Shown here: positions 1 to 11,839 of the stretch, in pieces
Layout of the letters: the number at the start of each line of letters is the position of its first letter
Position numbering within the stretch: the stretch's first letter is position 1
NCBI GenBank assembly: GCA_025331125.1
Contig: JAOALB010000001.1
Span: forward strand, 1,054,001-1,118,000
Length of the DNA: 64,000 nucleotides
Reading direction: 5' to 3'
From: Mycogone perniciosa
Lineage: Eukaryota > Ascomycota > Sordariomycetes > Hypocreales > Hypocreaceae
Translations under genes and position numbers: made by a program
Notes under the pieces: generated by a model
The model's database searches: none
Told to the model about the DNA's origin: nothing
What the model saw: only the letters and a program-made list of their open reading frames with translations

Positions 1-426
1 GCGACGCTTCATGGAGAGGGAGTGCATCATGAGTCAAACTGTGGCGGAAGAGATTGGTAACGAGGGAAATGGTGAGACTAGGAGGAATATGTAAACAGTA
101 CAAGCGGGTCGGTTGCTTAATCAAGGGACTACTGGTTGGGGGGATGAAGTGCGAGAACACACTGAATACACCTAGTTTATCCGTCAATACTATACATCGT
201 ACTTTTCTGCCTCGTAATGGCTATGTACAAGGCGTTGCTCCAACTAAACAGTCTACTACTGCAGTGTCTGTACTATACAAGATGTTTTGTAGAGTTCTCG
301 AACAGGAGGAAAGAAAAATTAGCGGAATGCTACATGGGTAACCAAGTCTCGTAAGATAGCATAAATCGAAACAAAGAAAAAGCGACATATGAGAATGTGT
401 GTCCACCCCCTTTTTTTATCCCACTC
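1..426. other. Spacer downstream of the CFEM-like gene
   Basis: I see no supported gene here. The short ORFs present have no recognisable composition or splice partners. It is probably the 3' flank of the minus-strand gene that ends at 427. A T-rich run near 410-418 is the only simple-sequence feature. Confidence 0.5.
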
Positions 427-3400
427 TTATTGTACATTCAGATAGAGATTGTCACCTCGCCGGGTAGGCGTCAGTTTTGGAACCCAGACGGGTGTAGCAG
501 GCAATTCGCCTATTTGTTGTTGCTCTTGTTGTTGTTGCTCTTGTTGTTGTTGCTCTTGTTGTTGTTGCTCTTGTTGTTGTTGCTCTTGTTGGTGTTGTTG
601 CTGCTGTTGCTTTTGTCTTGGTGTGGCGGGCACAAAGTCGCCATCTTGACGACGCCATTTATCCTGTGTGGAAGAACGGGATTGAGTTGCTGCTGAGATG
701 GCCATGTTGGCGGCGCGATCGGAGCCAAGACGTTTAGCTAGGAGGGATTGAGGATCCGCTGATGAAGAGGGGTTATAGGGCCGGATTTGGGAGTTGGGGA
801 CGGTGAGTTGAGGGGGGTATAGATCGGGCTGCTGCTGTTGTTGGCGGAGGTTTGCTTGGTGGAGGTGAGGTGTTGAGAAGGGGGGTTGATGGTTTCGTGG
901 GTGGTGGTAGGGATAGCGGTTTGGATGAGGGCGAGGAGGGAGGTTGAAAGTTGGATTGTTGAAGTGTGATAGTGGTGGTGGTGGTTGTGATTGGCGGTTT
1001 GGATAGGAGAAGGGGGAGGGTTGGAGATAGCCCCTTTGTGAGGATGGGTGAGGAGGGATTTGGTAGGGGTGAGTGTTATTGGGTGGATGTTGTCTCTGGT
1101 AGGCTGAGTGGCGTTGCTGTTGGGGATGCTGCTGGGGATGCTGCTGGAATGAGACAGGTTGTTGTATTGATTGACGAGGACGGGGGTCCTGGCTACCGTG
1201 GATGGAGGAGAGACGGCGCTGGGAGGAGGGGAGTTGGTTTCTATCATTTGGCTCGGGTTCTGGTGAGGGTTCGACGACTCTCATTGTGGGAGAGCCGGTC
1301 CTGAGTGCGCCGGGGGACTCTATGGGACGAGGTCCTATGGCTCTCTTTCCTGTTGGCCTTGGGGCGCTGTACGAAGACATGGTGGCGACGCCGAGGGGTT
1401 GTCGGGATGGCATCGTGCCCAGTGTAGGACTGGGCTGCCCAGGGGGTTGCTTCGCAAAAGGGCGCATCGGTGGCGGGACGGTCAAGTTTGCACCTGTTTT
1501 GATGTTTTTGTTACGGCCAGGAATCTTCGGGTATGATACGGGAGAGCGTCCGTTTGCAGGAGATTCAGCAACGGGTGAGAGATTTCCTTGTTGCTCCATG
1601 GGAGGAGGGGGTTCTAGGTCGTTCAAGTCCTCTGAGGAGGTGGTGATGGTTGTGATGCCACTATCAGCTGAGGTTACCCGCGGACGGGTCAGAGATCGAG
1701 TTGATGATCGATGATTGGTTGACGAGCGGCGAGGGTTGGTGCCGGTAGAGAAAAGGGGTCGGGGAACATATGGTTGCTGAAGATCATCTTCAGGAGAGAC
1801 GGATGGCTCAACAGCCCTAATCGTCTGTGTGGGTGGTGGCGTCGAGATTGTTACTGGAGGTTTCTTGGATGGCTCGGTCGACTTGGTCGACTTTCCTCCT
1901 TTGGATTTACCACCCTTGTCTTTCGATCTTGCAATCATGAAGCCCGCTGCCCCTGCTGCAGCAACACCTATACCAACACCAACACCCGCAGCAACAGCCA
2001 ATTTAGGCTCCACTGCCGACTTAGGCCCAGCGGTCATAGGACTCACAGTGGCCGCTAGCTCTGCGATCCGAGAGGCTCTCTTGGGATCACCAAGGACCCA
2101 ATTCCCATTCCCATCGGCGACGTAATATGTAGTCGCTGTCATCGGGTCGGTTGAGGGAGGCCGCCAGATCAGGCCGCCAGGAGAGAGCGACGTTCTGCCG
2201 TCCTCTTCGAATTCTGTAGTCGAGCTCTCCCGTCCACCAGTGACAGGGACGACCGGCTTTGAATTTTCAGCCTTTGGGATTTGAAGTTTCAAAAACGGAG
2301 GGGGCTGTGGTTTGCTTCGCGGTGTGAGGTTTCGAGTCTGTATGGCCGGTCCAGGGGCTGCCAGTCCTGAGGCTGTAGCCGGCGCTCCTGGAACTAATGC
2401 CACCGGAACTGACGCCGCCTGATTCCATGCCGGGCCAGATGCCGGACCAGATGCTGCCGGTCTGGATTCTGTCGATCTGGATGCTGCGGCTGCTCCGGCC
2501 ACCGCTACTGCGCCGGTCATTGCTACTGCTCCGACTGCTACTCCTGCCGCCGCTGCTCTGAGCGGTACAGTCTCCTCCTCACCGCGAACAACCACGTCCT
2601 GTTTCGGACCCCCAAACGCCATCACCGGCTTCGCAGGAAGAAGCTTAGACAGAGGCCTCGTCGGCGTCGCGGCTCGGCCAAAGGCTTGCGAATTCGAAGG
2701 CGATATCGCGAGGCCGATGGCACTCGGTCTCCAGCTCGCTCTACTATACGGCTTTGGGGGAGGCACAGGGTCTGGATCGAGCGGCGCGCGTAGTTGATTC
2801 GCAATCCATGAATCTGGTGGGCCACTGTTGGGACCCTTTTCGACATTGTAGCCCCATGAATCTCCGGAGGGAGAGCGACGGTGCTTTCTTCTCTTCCGGC
2901 CGCGGTGAAGCTTCTTACGACGGAGGTATCTGCAGAAGATTGCTATTCCAATGGCGATGAATGCGACGCCTGCGATTAAGCCAACGGTAAGGCCGGCTAT
3001 CTGTCCCGGACTGAGAGGTTCCGAGTTTTGCTTCCCTTCCTTTCCATCGTCGATGCCAACAGGCACATTGGTGCTAGTATTTGTCTCGGTCGTGGAGGTA
3101 GTGGTTGCAGTGGTAGCGGAATCTGTTGTTGAGAGAACGGACGAACTTCTGGTATTAGTGGATGAAGTAGACGAAAGTCTAGTCGAGGATGGTCTAAACG
3201 AAAACGATGCTGTATCGGTAACGAGCGTCGTCGGGAGTGATAGGGACGAAGAAGTCGACCTGGTAGCAGAGACAGTTGTAGGGCCATTGGTCTTCGTAGC
3301 TGGGAACGTGACGGGTGCAGAGCCATATTTTGGTATGGCCAAGGTAGCCGTGATGACTCTGTGCGAAGGTAGGACGGCTCTGGGTTGGCCATTGCACATC

Positions 3401-3775
3401 CAGTAGGCTTTATTAATCACCCCATCTATTCATTCGTCAGTCCTCAGTACTTGTCCCATGACTTGTCATAAGGGGTATAAACATACCGCTCGCCTCCTTA
3501 TTAGAGCAGTGGCCAACCGCTCTCTCTGCCACAAGACATTGTACAGCCGCCTCTCCAATGGTGAAGCTGGAGACTCCAATCCGCGGACACAGGGATGCCA
3601 GCGAGAGGGGCGGACGGTCTTCAAAACTAACATCCAAGAAAGAGTAGAAGCACTGCGCCGCGCAGGCTGGAACAAACGAGGACAGTTCTGCAGGTAAGCC
3701 ATGCGGTACTGCTGTTGCGACACAAATGAGTGTGATTAAGAATAATAGTAAATAAACGGGAAGCTTCCTGGCCAT
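427..3775 (-). CDS. CFEM-like single-pass membrane protein with long disordered tail
   Basis: Two exons, 3775..3487 and 3425..427, join across a 61-nt intron (GTATGT, a CTGAC branch, ATAG) to give 1095 aa. The start MARKLPVYLLLFLITL is a signal peptide. Next comes a Cys-rich module of about 85 residues (VPACAAQC, SLCPRIG, VQCLVAERAVGHC, YWMCNGQ) spaced like a fungal CFEM domain, but I count six cysteines rather than eight. A Ser/Thr-rich, mucin-like linker follows, then a membrane helix at about residues 239-261 (IAGLTVGLIAGVAFIAIGIA), a basic stop-transfer patch (RYLRRKK), and about 830 residues of Pro/Ser/Ala-rich tail. Two Ala/Gly/Val-rich hydrophobic stretches lie near residues 387-411 and 572-594, and a poly-Gln tract is near the C-terminus. 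The layout (signal, Cys module, glycosylated stalk, one TM, long cytosolic tail) suggests a surface sensor or adhesin. The function is unknown; the CFEM assignment is by cysteine pattern only. Confidence 0.8.
514..605 (-). repeat. 15-nt tandem repeat encoding (QQQQE)n
   Basis: About five near-perfect copies of a 15-nt unit (plus strand CTCTTGTTGTTGTTG) lie in frame near the C-terminus of the CFEM-like protein. On the coding strand each copy reads Gln-Gln-Gln-Gln-Glu. The tract is flanked by further CAA/CAG codons. Confidence 0.9.
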
Positions 3776-5639
3776 TCTATTAGGAAACATCTGAAAGATC
3801 GAGGTGTCAGCTTTGGAATGACATGATGAAGGGGGGGGGATGAAGTTTTTATGCTTTGGTGGAACACGTTTGCCATCATTGTGTGGAGGGTGGCCGTCTT
3901 GGTCATTGTATCCCAGTCGACTGCTTCCATACAACAAGACAGAGAGAAGACGATGCACTCTTCATTGAATCGATCTCGGGGTAGGCATTTCAGGTGCTCG
4001 AAATCAAGGGTAAGGAATCGACAGACTGACCTAAAGAAAGAACCAGTGTTATGCCAGAGACGGCCAGCATCTCAACATGGTTTCACAGCAAAAGAGGCAG
4101 AAGACAAATGCGATGTATGTATCCGTACGTAAAGGCACCAGCAAGAAAACGCAGACGGACACCAAAGATCAATAATTACTCGAAAGAAACAGTCCCAGAC
4201 AATGAAGAAGAAAAGAAACAGAGAAAGAGGAGAAGAAGATTAAGGAAAATGGGTGAGTCCACCCGAGGCGCGTATCTTAGTAGTAGTAGCATCGACAAGA
4301 TCAGGGCCCTCTTCTCCCGCGGCTGCATTTCCGCCCGTTCTCGTACAACGAATGTCCGTCAATCGATCATTCGATCAATCAAGTCAGTGTCACTGCCGCC
4401 CATCCTTTCTGCAAGCCTCCCTCCCCTGTTCTGGCCCGCTGAAGGGGATTCGGCGGTCGAAGAACAAGCTTCTTTTTCGGCCATTTGCGTCATGGTCAGA
4501 TCTGAGCCAATGCTTCTCCGCCGGGCGCTTCTCTGCAGGAACCTTATAAAGGGCCCAATAAACGGCCTCCTCTGGGGTCCCGTAAGCAGACGAGGTGTTT
4601 GAGTGGCGACTAGGGTCTCTGGTTGGGCCGCAGGCGCCTTGTAAGCGCGCAGGTTTGTTGGCGCCGAAGACAACAGAGTAATGCATAGAGTAGTCACGTG
4701 GGCACCCTGTCGTTGATCTTCGTGATCCAATGGCGAGGGCGCGTCTAACCTCGGGGTATGGTTCGATCTCTTTTACTGTTTCGAAAAGCATTGGACGTCG
4801 TTGTTTCGCGGGGGAAAAGAATCCAGGGTCCATGGCATCACGTTTGACAGGGTTTGTTTGTTTGTTTGTTTTATGGTTGAGTCTTGACCACCAGACCGCC
4901 CGCCATATGCATACAAAGGGCGAATGGATCATCGCCAACTTTCAAGGCCCTGACCGATATATGTGCCAGAACCTCTGGCCCATCAAGAGACTTTCAGCTG
5001 GAGAAAACTGGCGGTGTTGTAATAAGTAGCTGACGGCGCAAGCCAAACGTAAACCCCCGGTTCCAACTCAGCCGCTCTGTGTGATTCCGTCGATACGGGG
5101 TACATACACGGGCGCCAAATGAAGCCGCTAACTCGGCATGATAATGGGCCCTTAGTGACTTCATTACGGTCTCCTCGGGTCCTATGGGGCCGTATTGGAA
5201 ACTATGTTTGTTTAGTAGCAGCCATTGGTATATGTCAGTCTGAGATTCTTCTTAGATCCGATCTTTGCTTGATATCTAATAGATGTCTACCAAAACAAAT
5301 CCATGCACCCGCCACTACCTTAAGTTGGGGCTTTGCCGCTTGTACAAAAGGTGAGGTCCATCTTAGTATACCACGGGCTCTGCCTAAGACAAGGAGCTTC
5401 TCTCTCTTGTCTCCTTTGGAAGTGCGGGCTATCCATCACCATAATCGACCAGAACCACAAGACGCCAACGCCGGAGAAACACCATCGATGGGATAAATGG
5501 GGGCAGTAAATATGGGTCCGCACATGAGTCACAGAAGTCGCCTGCTCCTCAAACGGGCCGGAATGGAACGCAGTAGGTGGGATATACCAAATCAGGAGTG
5601 ATGCTATGCCATAACAGTCTTGCCACGATGGTAACAGGT
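3776..5639. other. Spacer between snf7 and the CFEM-like gene
   Basis: This 1.9-kb spacer is the upstream region of the CFEM-like gene and the 3' side of snf7. It holds a purine-rich run at about 4200-4250 and a (GTTT)n microsatellite at about 4852-4872. ORFs of up to 183 codons exist on both strands but show no domain or consistent splice structure, so I call no gene. Confidence 0.5.
4852..4872. repeat. (GTTT)n microsatellite
   Basis: About five GTTT units in the spacer. A similar tract occurs at 59692-59712, just after the antizyme stop codon. Confidence 0.85.
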
Positions 5640-6481
5640 TCACATGGCCATCTCGGCTTGGAGTTTCCTGAGTTCGGCTTCCTCGTCGTCCTCTTCGATG
5701 GCTTGCTTCCTGCTCGACACAGCTTTTGGAGGTCAGCATTTGTTACCATATTTAATATCCGGGCATTACACTCACGCTCTGCATGTGCCGGCGAGGGAAT
5801 CTTGTGGATGGCATCGGCCACGGGTACGGTGCCCGTCTTCAGCATCTGCTCGTCCAACTGTTCCTGCTGCATCTGGTCTAGCTCGTCTTCCAAGTCCGCA
5901 TCGTCGATCGCCTCGCCAAGCGCATTGCCCGTAATCGCGTTGACAATCTCCTCGCTGAGTAAGTTCTGCTCCCGCATTTTGTCCCTGTAGTGAATGTCAG
6001 CGCATATACGTAGCCATAACAGGGAGCAATCCACATACATGATATCGTCCACCTTGTCCGGCGTAAGCTTTCCGTGGATCTGCTTCATCGCCTCCGAGGC
6101 CTTCTCCATAGCGGCCAGAGTCTCTCGATTAATGTTGGCCGACTCGATAGCGTTGATCTGCGCCTCCAAGGTCCCTATCTGCGCAACCGTTTGCTCCAGT
6201 GAATGTTCGTGCGTCTTCTTGCGCCGTAGGGCAGCCTTCGCCGCTGTTTTTAATACCATTAATATCTTATCTTGCCCCGCTTCTTCCCGTATTGATGGTC
6301 ACGTACCATTCTTGTTTGTGTTGACATTCTTGCGGGCGATCGCCTCCTGATCGTCGATTTGATTCTGGAGATGCTTCTCCCGTTTCTGTAGCATATCAAG
6401 CTGCGACCTCAAGCCCAGGATGGCATTCTTGGGCGTATCCTTCTTCTTCTGGGCGGCGCCGCCGCCGAACCAGCCCCACAT
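5640..6481 (-). CDS. snf7: ESCRT-III subunit Snf7/Vps32 (CHMP4 family)
   Basis: Four exons, 6481..6307, 6243..6039, 5984..5776 and 5722..5640, give 223 aa, with all joins in phase. The N-terminus MWGWFGGGAAQKKK is typical of Snf7. A basic helical hairpin follows (LDMLQKREKHLQNQIDDQE, AAKAALRRKKTHE), then an acidic C-terminal half (DLEDELDQMQQEQLDEQML) and the terminal helix EAELRKLQAEMAM, which resembles the MIM1 helix that binds Vps4 in this family. Snf7 is the main polymerising subunit of ESCRT-III at endosomes, acting in multivesicular-body budding, and in fungi also in ambient-pH signalling through the Bro1/PalA class. Length and order match the family. The start is the only ATG giving the conserved N-terminus. 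Confidence 0.95.
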
Positions 6482-7692
6482 GTTTGCTGTTTGCTAGAGC
6501 GCCGGAAGGTTTGAAAACGGATTCGAAGGGGGCGGAAGAAAGGAGTCACGATACCGGGCACTTAGCGAGGATGGTGCAGAAAGGCTGGTTGATCGTAGAA
6601 TGACGGTGTGCTGCCGCTTCCGCAACAGCAGAGTCTCGAGTGGTGGGGTGCCTACAGATATCGGCTTGCGCTAGACTCACAAACTCGGCCCAGGCAGCCA
6701 ACTACCTAGACAACAGCGTATCGCTCGTGGATATGGGAATATACAATAGGCTGGCTGCCTTTGCAAGGATCGTTGTCGTCGTTGGAGTGCGCAACCCAGT
6801 TCGTAGGCTGAGCAATGTCGGAGGTCGGACATTGTTTCCTTTGCCGTTAGCGGGACGATGACGGCACCCAGCAACCCGCATTACGTTTTATTTAGCCGAT
6901 TATCTACCGGTATCTGGTCATTTGACTATGGGGCATCTGACGCTGCGTTCAGTCGAGTCTTCGAAAAGGATAGGCTGAAAAGAAACAGACGAAGATCTAG
7001 ATTCTTAAAATGATCTACATTTATCTTCCGTACCCATTCCTCAATAAGTATGCATTTAGAAAATACCGTACAGGCCTGCTCTATCATCTCACATCAATAT
7101 AAGACATAGACCAAGTGCTCGCCTCAAGGTTCTATCACAACATCAACATCACGTCATGTTTCAAGGAGAATATCTGGCGAATTTGGCTGTTTATATAACC
7201 GTACCTACTCTGAACTCCAAAACACGCGGACTGTTCCAATCAGTCACCCTAATTCCCTACCCTATACCAGCCCCAGGCACAAGCTACTTCTTCCCTCCCA
7301 GTAGCTCCGATGATACCGCTACAAAAGCATAACCAGAATCTATTATTACAGCAAAGGGTCTGTTTCGCTTCCTTCGGTTTCAACCCAACAAGTACGATCC
7401 TCACAATGGAAGCTCCATAAGCATTAGGAGGGAGATGTAAATGAGTGAAGTGGCCGTTTCGACGTTTGTGTAAAAGAAAATGTCGTCTCGTGCCTCGCTG
7501 TCGTTGTATCGATGTCAAGGTTGGTCGGGTCTGAAATGCAAAAGGCTCGCAAAGAAGTTTAACATCATGAATCCTCGTACAAGTATTGCCCCTCCATCAA
7601 GGTGGCAGGGCGGTCGAATTATTTGGACCAGCCCAGGCGAAAATATGAGACACGTGAAGCATACTCCCTGTGGAGGATAGGCGGTGTCAAGC
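6482..7692. other. Spacer between snf7 and anp1
   Basis: This holds the snf7 upstream region and the anp1 3' flank. The 6900-7250 part is AT-rich. I found no domain-bearing ORF, RNA gene or repeat. Confidence 0.5.
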
Positions 7693-9189
7693 CTATGCGT
7701 TTCCTCCCTTTTCTTCGGTGTCGATATGCCAGACGACGTAATTGGGGAGTCCATAAACTTCGTAGCCTGCTCGCTTGGCCATTTTGGCGAAACCTTCGGT
7801 CTCTGCTTGGTTCTCAAATGCGTAGCAGGGGAAGTTGATGCCTGGGTCGAGTGTTAGTAGCTACATGTTATATGGGAAATGCTTGGCAACCATACCAGAA
7901 CGATGCACATCGGCCTTGACAAGAATATTTACACCACCAATACCATCCAGTTCGAGCTCCTCGTCCTTGTTATCGCGCCAATCACCCATCCTGGCCATGT
8001 AAGTTCGACCAGTGTCGTACTGCTTGTAACCTGTTGCCCCTCGTCAGTACCATTGTCTTCAATTCCCGAGGAAGTGCTACCAACCTTCGGCAAGTACAAC
8101 ATCCTTATCCAGGCTGTTGGTCAATTTACGGCCCTTGTCTGACTCCACCCAGGAGTTATAGTCGACTATTTTCATGTGAGCAACTCTATCCCCGTCATAG
8201 AGCCATTAACTGCTTACATCTTCCTTCGATATCTACACCGTCCCTGTAGCGGTGGAACCAGATGTCTTGATAGCGATTGTCAGCCACTGCTCATGAGTCT
8301 ACGAGTAATCGTAGATTCCCCTTACTTGGAACAAGGATATCCCTGTCATGTGCAATGAAATCCTCCAGGATCCTGGTAGGGCTGTCCACGATATCCACGT
8401 CGCGCCAGTAAACCCAGGAATGCTCGGGCTTCAGAGCGGTATAGAGGAGATAGTTTCTGGCTTTGCCCAAAGCTTTGCGTCTGGGACCTTGGGCTTCGAA
8501 AGAGTGCCTCTCCTCGACGTTCTGGCTCAGGTGGAAGTTGAAGTCCTTCTCAACAACCATCGCGCTGTGGAATGGGATTTGGTCGGGTCTCTTTTGGATA
8601 CGGTCGAGTTCGGAGGCAAGAACAGCGAGAGTGTCATCGGTAGAATCGGAAACGAGGAATGCGAGATCGATTAGCCGATGAGGGTAGGTGAGTTCGGCGA
8701 GGAGCTCGAAGTATTTGGATAAATAAGGAGCGGCGTCCTTCAGTGGTGTTAGGATAAGTATTCTCTCTTCTTTAGCGAGCGCCTGCTTGGTCGAGTTGAT
8801 GGGATTCAGGTCAACGTGTTCGATTGTGCTCGAGTTGATCTCGATTGCGGCATGGTGATTAAAAATGACTGGAGTTTGCAAGTGTCCATTCCATCTGTTA
8901 TGTTCGTTTTGTGTCATCTCCATCGGTGGTTTCGCTGGACCCCAGCAGTAGAAGCTGTTTCGGTTTTGCGATTAGCCAAATTGTCATAAGGCCAAAAGAT
9001 TGGCACGCTGCCTTACCTCTGCATCTCAGATGCGGAGCTAGATATTCCACGCCATAACAGAGCGATGATGCCAGCAACAGCGACCAGCAATAGAAATCGT
9101 GTCCGCGTCACAACGTTCCATATCGCCCTCGTGGGAGGAATCCGAGCCCGTGCGGCTTTCCAGTTTAGTCCACCTTTTGGAAGCAGCAT
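7693..9189 (-). CDS. anp1: Mannan polymerase II subunit Anp1 (Mnn9/Anp1/Van1 family)
   Basis: Six exons, 9189..9017, 8954..8326, 8265..8218, 8165..8085, 8030..7896 and 7841..7693, join to 404 aa. The protein is type II: a short basic N-terminus (MLLPKGGLNWKAARA), one signal-anchor helix (FLLLVAVAGIIALLW), then a lumenal GT-A-type catalytic domain. Diagnostic stretches include ERILILTPLKDAAPYL, YPHRLIDLAFLVSDSTDD, the DxD-bearing YWRDVDIVDSP, LELDGIGGVNILVKADVHRS and the C-terminal YVVWHIDTEEKGG. Anp1 works with Mnn9 in the cis-Golgi to extend the alpha-1,6-mannose backbone of N-linked mannan. I chose the ATG at 9189 because MLLPKGG matches the family start; an in-frame ATG at 9246 would add 19 unrelated residues. 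Confidence 0.95.
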
Positions 9190-10648
9190 GGTGAGCTGTC
9201 TGTCTATGGTCTCGTCGCCAGCTTTTTTGTTTCTTTCTATTATCAATTGTTTGAATGGTCTGTCGAGGGCAGTGGCGGATACGAGAATTTCGGTGTGTCC
9301 TCTTCAATAGCGATGCAGGGGAGATGACGCGGAAGAACAGAAAGCGGCCGGCGATCTGCAAGATAAGGTGCTAGTCTATCAAAAAACGAGAGTGTAAAGG
9401 CAACACTGGGGTTATGTCAAGGATGCCAAACGAATAAAACGCCTGGGCTAGAGCCGTTGCGAAGTCGTGGTTAGGCGAACGGTGTGGCCAACAAAGAGAA
9501 GGGGGAAAGGAAGACTATCTAGATGATTACGGAGTCCTCTGTCCAATGCAGCAATCCTCAAGGGTCGTGAGGCAGTCCGGCACAAAAAGCTTAACCGTTG
9601 ATTGGTACGATAGGGATACTTCAGGGAGATGTGCTGGAACTACAGAACAGCTAGCAACGCCATGTACCCCAGGAGTCGCTTTCTACCGTCAGCAGTACTT
9701 CGTACTGTTTCCAATTTAATTCGCGTCTGAGGCCAAGCCATCGAGAACGTCCACTAAAAAGACTAAAAAGGAGGCTCAGATGTCAACGAAGGATCAGCCA
9801 TACCCTATACTCCGTACATAGGCCCAAAACACGACGAATTCGACGGATGAATCCGTAATCATTCCGAGTAGTAATCGAAAGAATTCCATCTTGCTAATTA
9901 ATGTTGTACGGGTGTTGCCTGCACATATTTTACCCTAAGAAACTTGATAGGACACCAAGAAAGTGTTGATCTCTGTTACCAAGTTCCTGCATCCATCACT
10001 TGGTGTGATGTTCAGGGGAAATGCCTGGATACTTTTACCGAAGGGAACATGATCTGCAGCGCGGCATTGACGAACAGCTCACTGATTTACCCCAGATTTG
10101 GATCGACCCTATAAAAATGTGATAAAATAAAGTGTGAACCGCTATAATACGGACTTTCCTCAGGAAGTCGTATTGTATCTGCCCTGGCAGGTAAAATATA
10201 TTGTACCTCCTGGTCCCTATGTAGATATTAGGTTTACAGCTAACTCTATCGACTACTGAAGATAAAGATAACTTTTAAAGTGTGCGCGATCACGGGTAAG
10301 AAGTCAATACGAAGGCGTGATAGAGTACTGTAGCAGTCCAAAACACGCGATAAGAGTAGTAGTATGTCGATTATTTGCTCGTTATCTTCCCCAGACCCTT
10401 TGGCACACATTCCTCAACAGGAATGATGTTAGGTGATGTATTTGATCCTGTCTAGAGGAGGTACTCTAGTTAGTGATCGTATAGATTTGCCTGCCTTTCT
10501 GTATGCTAATCTACTTGCTAATAACCACATTACCAATCACGACGCGAGATCCACCCCTTATGAGATTCACGCTCTAAACAACACCAAGACCCTCAACGAA
10601 TGGAAACCGAATGGCTATCTATACCAGACTACAGATAAACCGATTCAT
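9190..10648. other. Divergent spacer between anp1 and the DNA glycosylase
   Basis: This is the promoter region for both neighbours. The part from about 9900 to 10450 is AT-rich. Copies of the dispersed motif or its variant occur near 9697 (AGTACTTCGTACT) and 9809 (TACTCCGTAC). The glycosylase frame stays open upstream to about 10433, but the extra residues look non-conserved. Confidence 0.5.
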
Positions 10649-11839
10649 ATGAGATTCTTTAGCAGCATCGGATTTTTAATTGGCATCCCCAGAATTCTCC
10701 CTTCAACCGGACTACAACTGGCATTTGTTGGACGCAGCTTCAGCGTGAAAACGACCATGCCAATTACACGGCGCTCTGCACGCCTCAACAACAACAAGGC
10801 GAATGCAGAGCCATCACAAGATGCTACCACACTGCCGCCACCACAGCAGAACAAGCGAAAGAGAAAAGTAGCATCAGAGCCTGAGCCCTCCGAGCCACCA
10901 AGAACTCCCAAGAAGCGCGCACAACATAAAGCACCCCCTCCAGTCACTCCGACCCCAATTGCCGTGCGCCTTATCGCTGCAGGGAGTGACACCAAGGCGA
11001 CCAGCAGGTCCATCACACGTTTGGCAGACCCCAGGTTTTCCAATGCGACACTACTCTCGCCCAAGACTTCACGGGTAGTGGCATCACGCGACGTGGAGTC
11101 TGTGTCGCCGTCCAAGGCCCCGACGAGCAAGACGACGACACAGACACTGTTGCGCGAAGCTTGTGATTATCTCATCAAGGTTGATGAGCGCATGAGACCA
11201 CTAGTAGAGAAGCATCACTGCCGTGTATTCTCACCCGAAGGACTGGCAGAGGAGGTCGACCCATTTGAGAGCATTGCGAGTGGCATCATATCGCAGCAAG
11301 TCTCCGGCGCAGCGGCCAAGTCCATCAAGGCCAAGTTCGTTGCCCTCTTTGAGGACAAGCAACCAGATGAAGCCGATGCTGATAAACAGTTTCCTCACCC
11401 TGCCAAGGTTGCTGCATGCTCGATCGAGCGTCTACGTACAGCAGGCCTCTCCCAGCGCAAGGCGGAATACATACAGGGCCTCGCTGAGAAGTTTGTCAGC
11501 GGGGAGCTTACGGCGCAAATGCTACATGATGCGCCATATGAGGAAGTACTAGAGAAGCTGATTGCTGTGCGTGGACTCGGCAAGTGGTCTGTTGAGATGT
11601 TTGCCTGCTTTGGGCTCAAGAGGATGGACGTCTTCTCCCTGGGTGACCTTGGGGTTCAACGGGGCATGGCAGCTTTTGTCGGCCGTGATGTGGCCAAGCT
11701 CAAGTCTAAGAAGGGGAAGTGGAAATACATGTCGGAGCAGGATATGGTAGAATTGTCAGACAGGTTCGCGCCCTACCGAAGCTTGTTTATGTGGTACATG
11801 TGGCGGGTGGAAGAAACTGATGTTAGTACTATGGAGTGA
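10649..11839 (+). CDS. DNA-3-methyladenine glycosylase II (AlkA/Mag1-type, HhH-GPD)
   Basis: Intronless, 396 aa from the ATG at 10649 or 360 aa from the ATG at 10757. The C-terminal 230 residues are a classical HhH-GPD fold: FESIASGIISQQVSG, then LRTAGLSQRKAEYIQGLA, the helix-hairpin-helix LIAVRGLGKWSVEMF, and the catalytic aspartate in FSLGDLGVQRG. This family flips out and excises 3-methyladenine and related alkylated bases, opening base-excision repair. Residues before the domain are basic and Pro/Lys-rich (KRKRKV, PKKRAQ), as in a nuclear signal. The first 36 residues of the longer form (MRFFSSIGFLIGIPRIL, then RSFSVKTT) resemble a mitochondrial presequence. Which start is used is not decidable here. 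Confidence 0.88.
   Translation: MRFFSSIGFLIGIPRILPSTGLQLAFVGRSFSVKTTMPITRRSARLNNNKANAEPSQDATTLPPPQQNKRKRKVASEPEPSEPPRTPKKRAQHKAPPPVTPTPIAVRLIAAGSDTKATSRSITRLADPRFSNATLLSPKTSRVVASRDVESVSPSKAPTSKTTTQTLLREACDYLIKVDERMRPLVEKHHCRVFSPEGLAEEVDPFESIASGIISQQVSGAAAKSIKAKFVALFEDKQPDEADADKQFPHPAKVAACSIERLRTAGLSQRKAEYIQGLAEKFVSGELTAQMLHDAPYEEVLEKLIAVRGLGKWSVEMFACFGLKRMDVFSLGDLGVQRGMAAFVGRDVAKLKSKKGKWKYMSEQDMVELSDRFAPYRSLFMWYMWRVEETDVSTME

Noticed and set aside
397..696. Poly-leucine ORF on the plus strand
   Set aside because: It is the complement of the poly-Gln repeat in the CFEM-like gene.
4735..4775. tRNA-like B-box string GGTTCGATCTC
   Set aside because: No matching A box, acceptor stem or anticodon arm could be drawn around it.
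4390..4938. 182-codon minus-strand ORF
   Set aside because: It overlaps other open frames, has no domain, signal or splice pattern, and its length is within chance for this much spacer.
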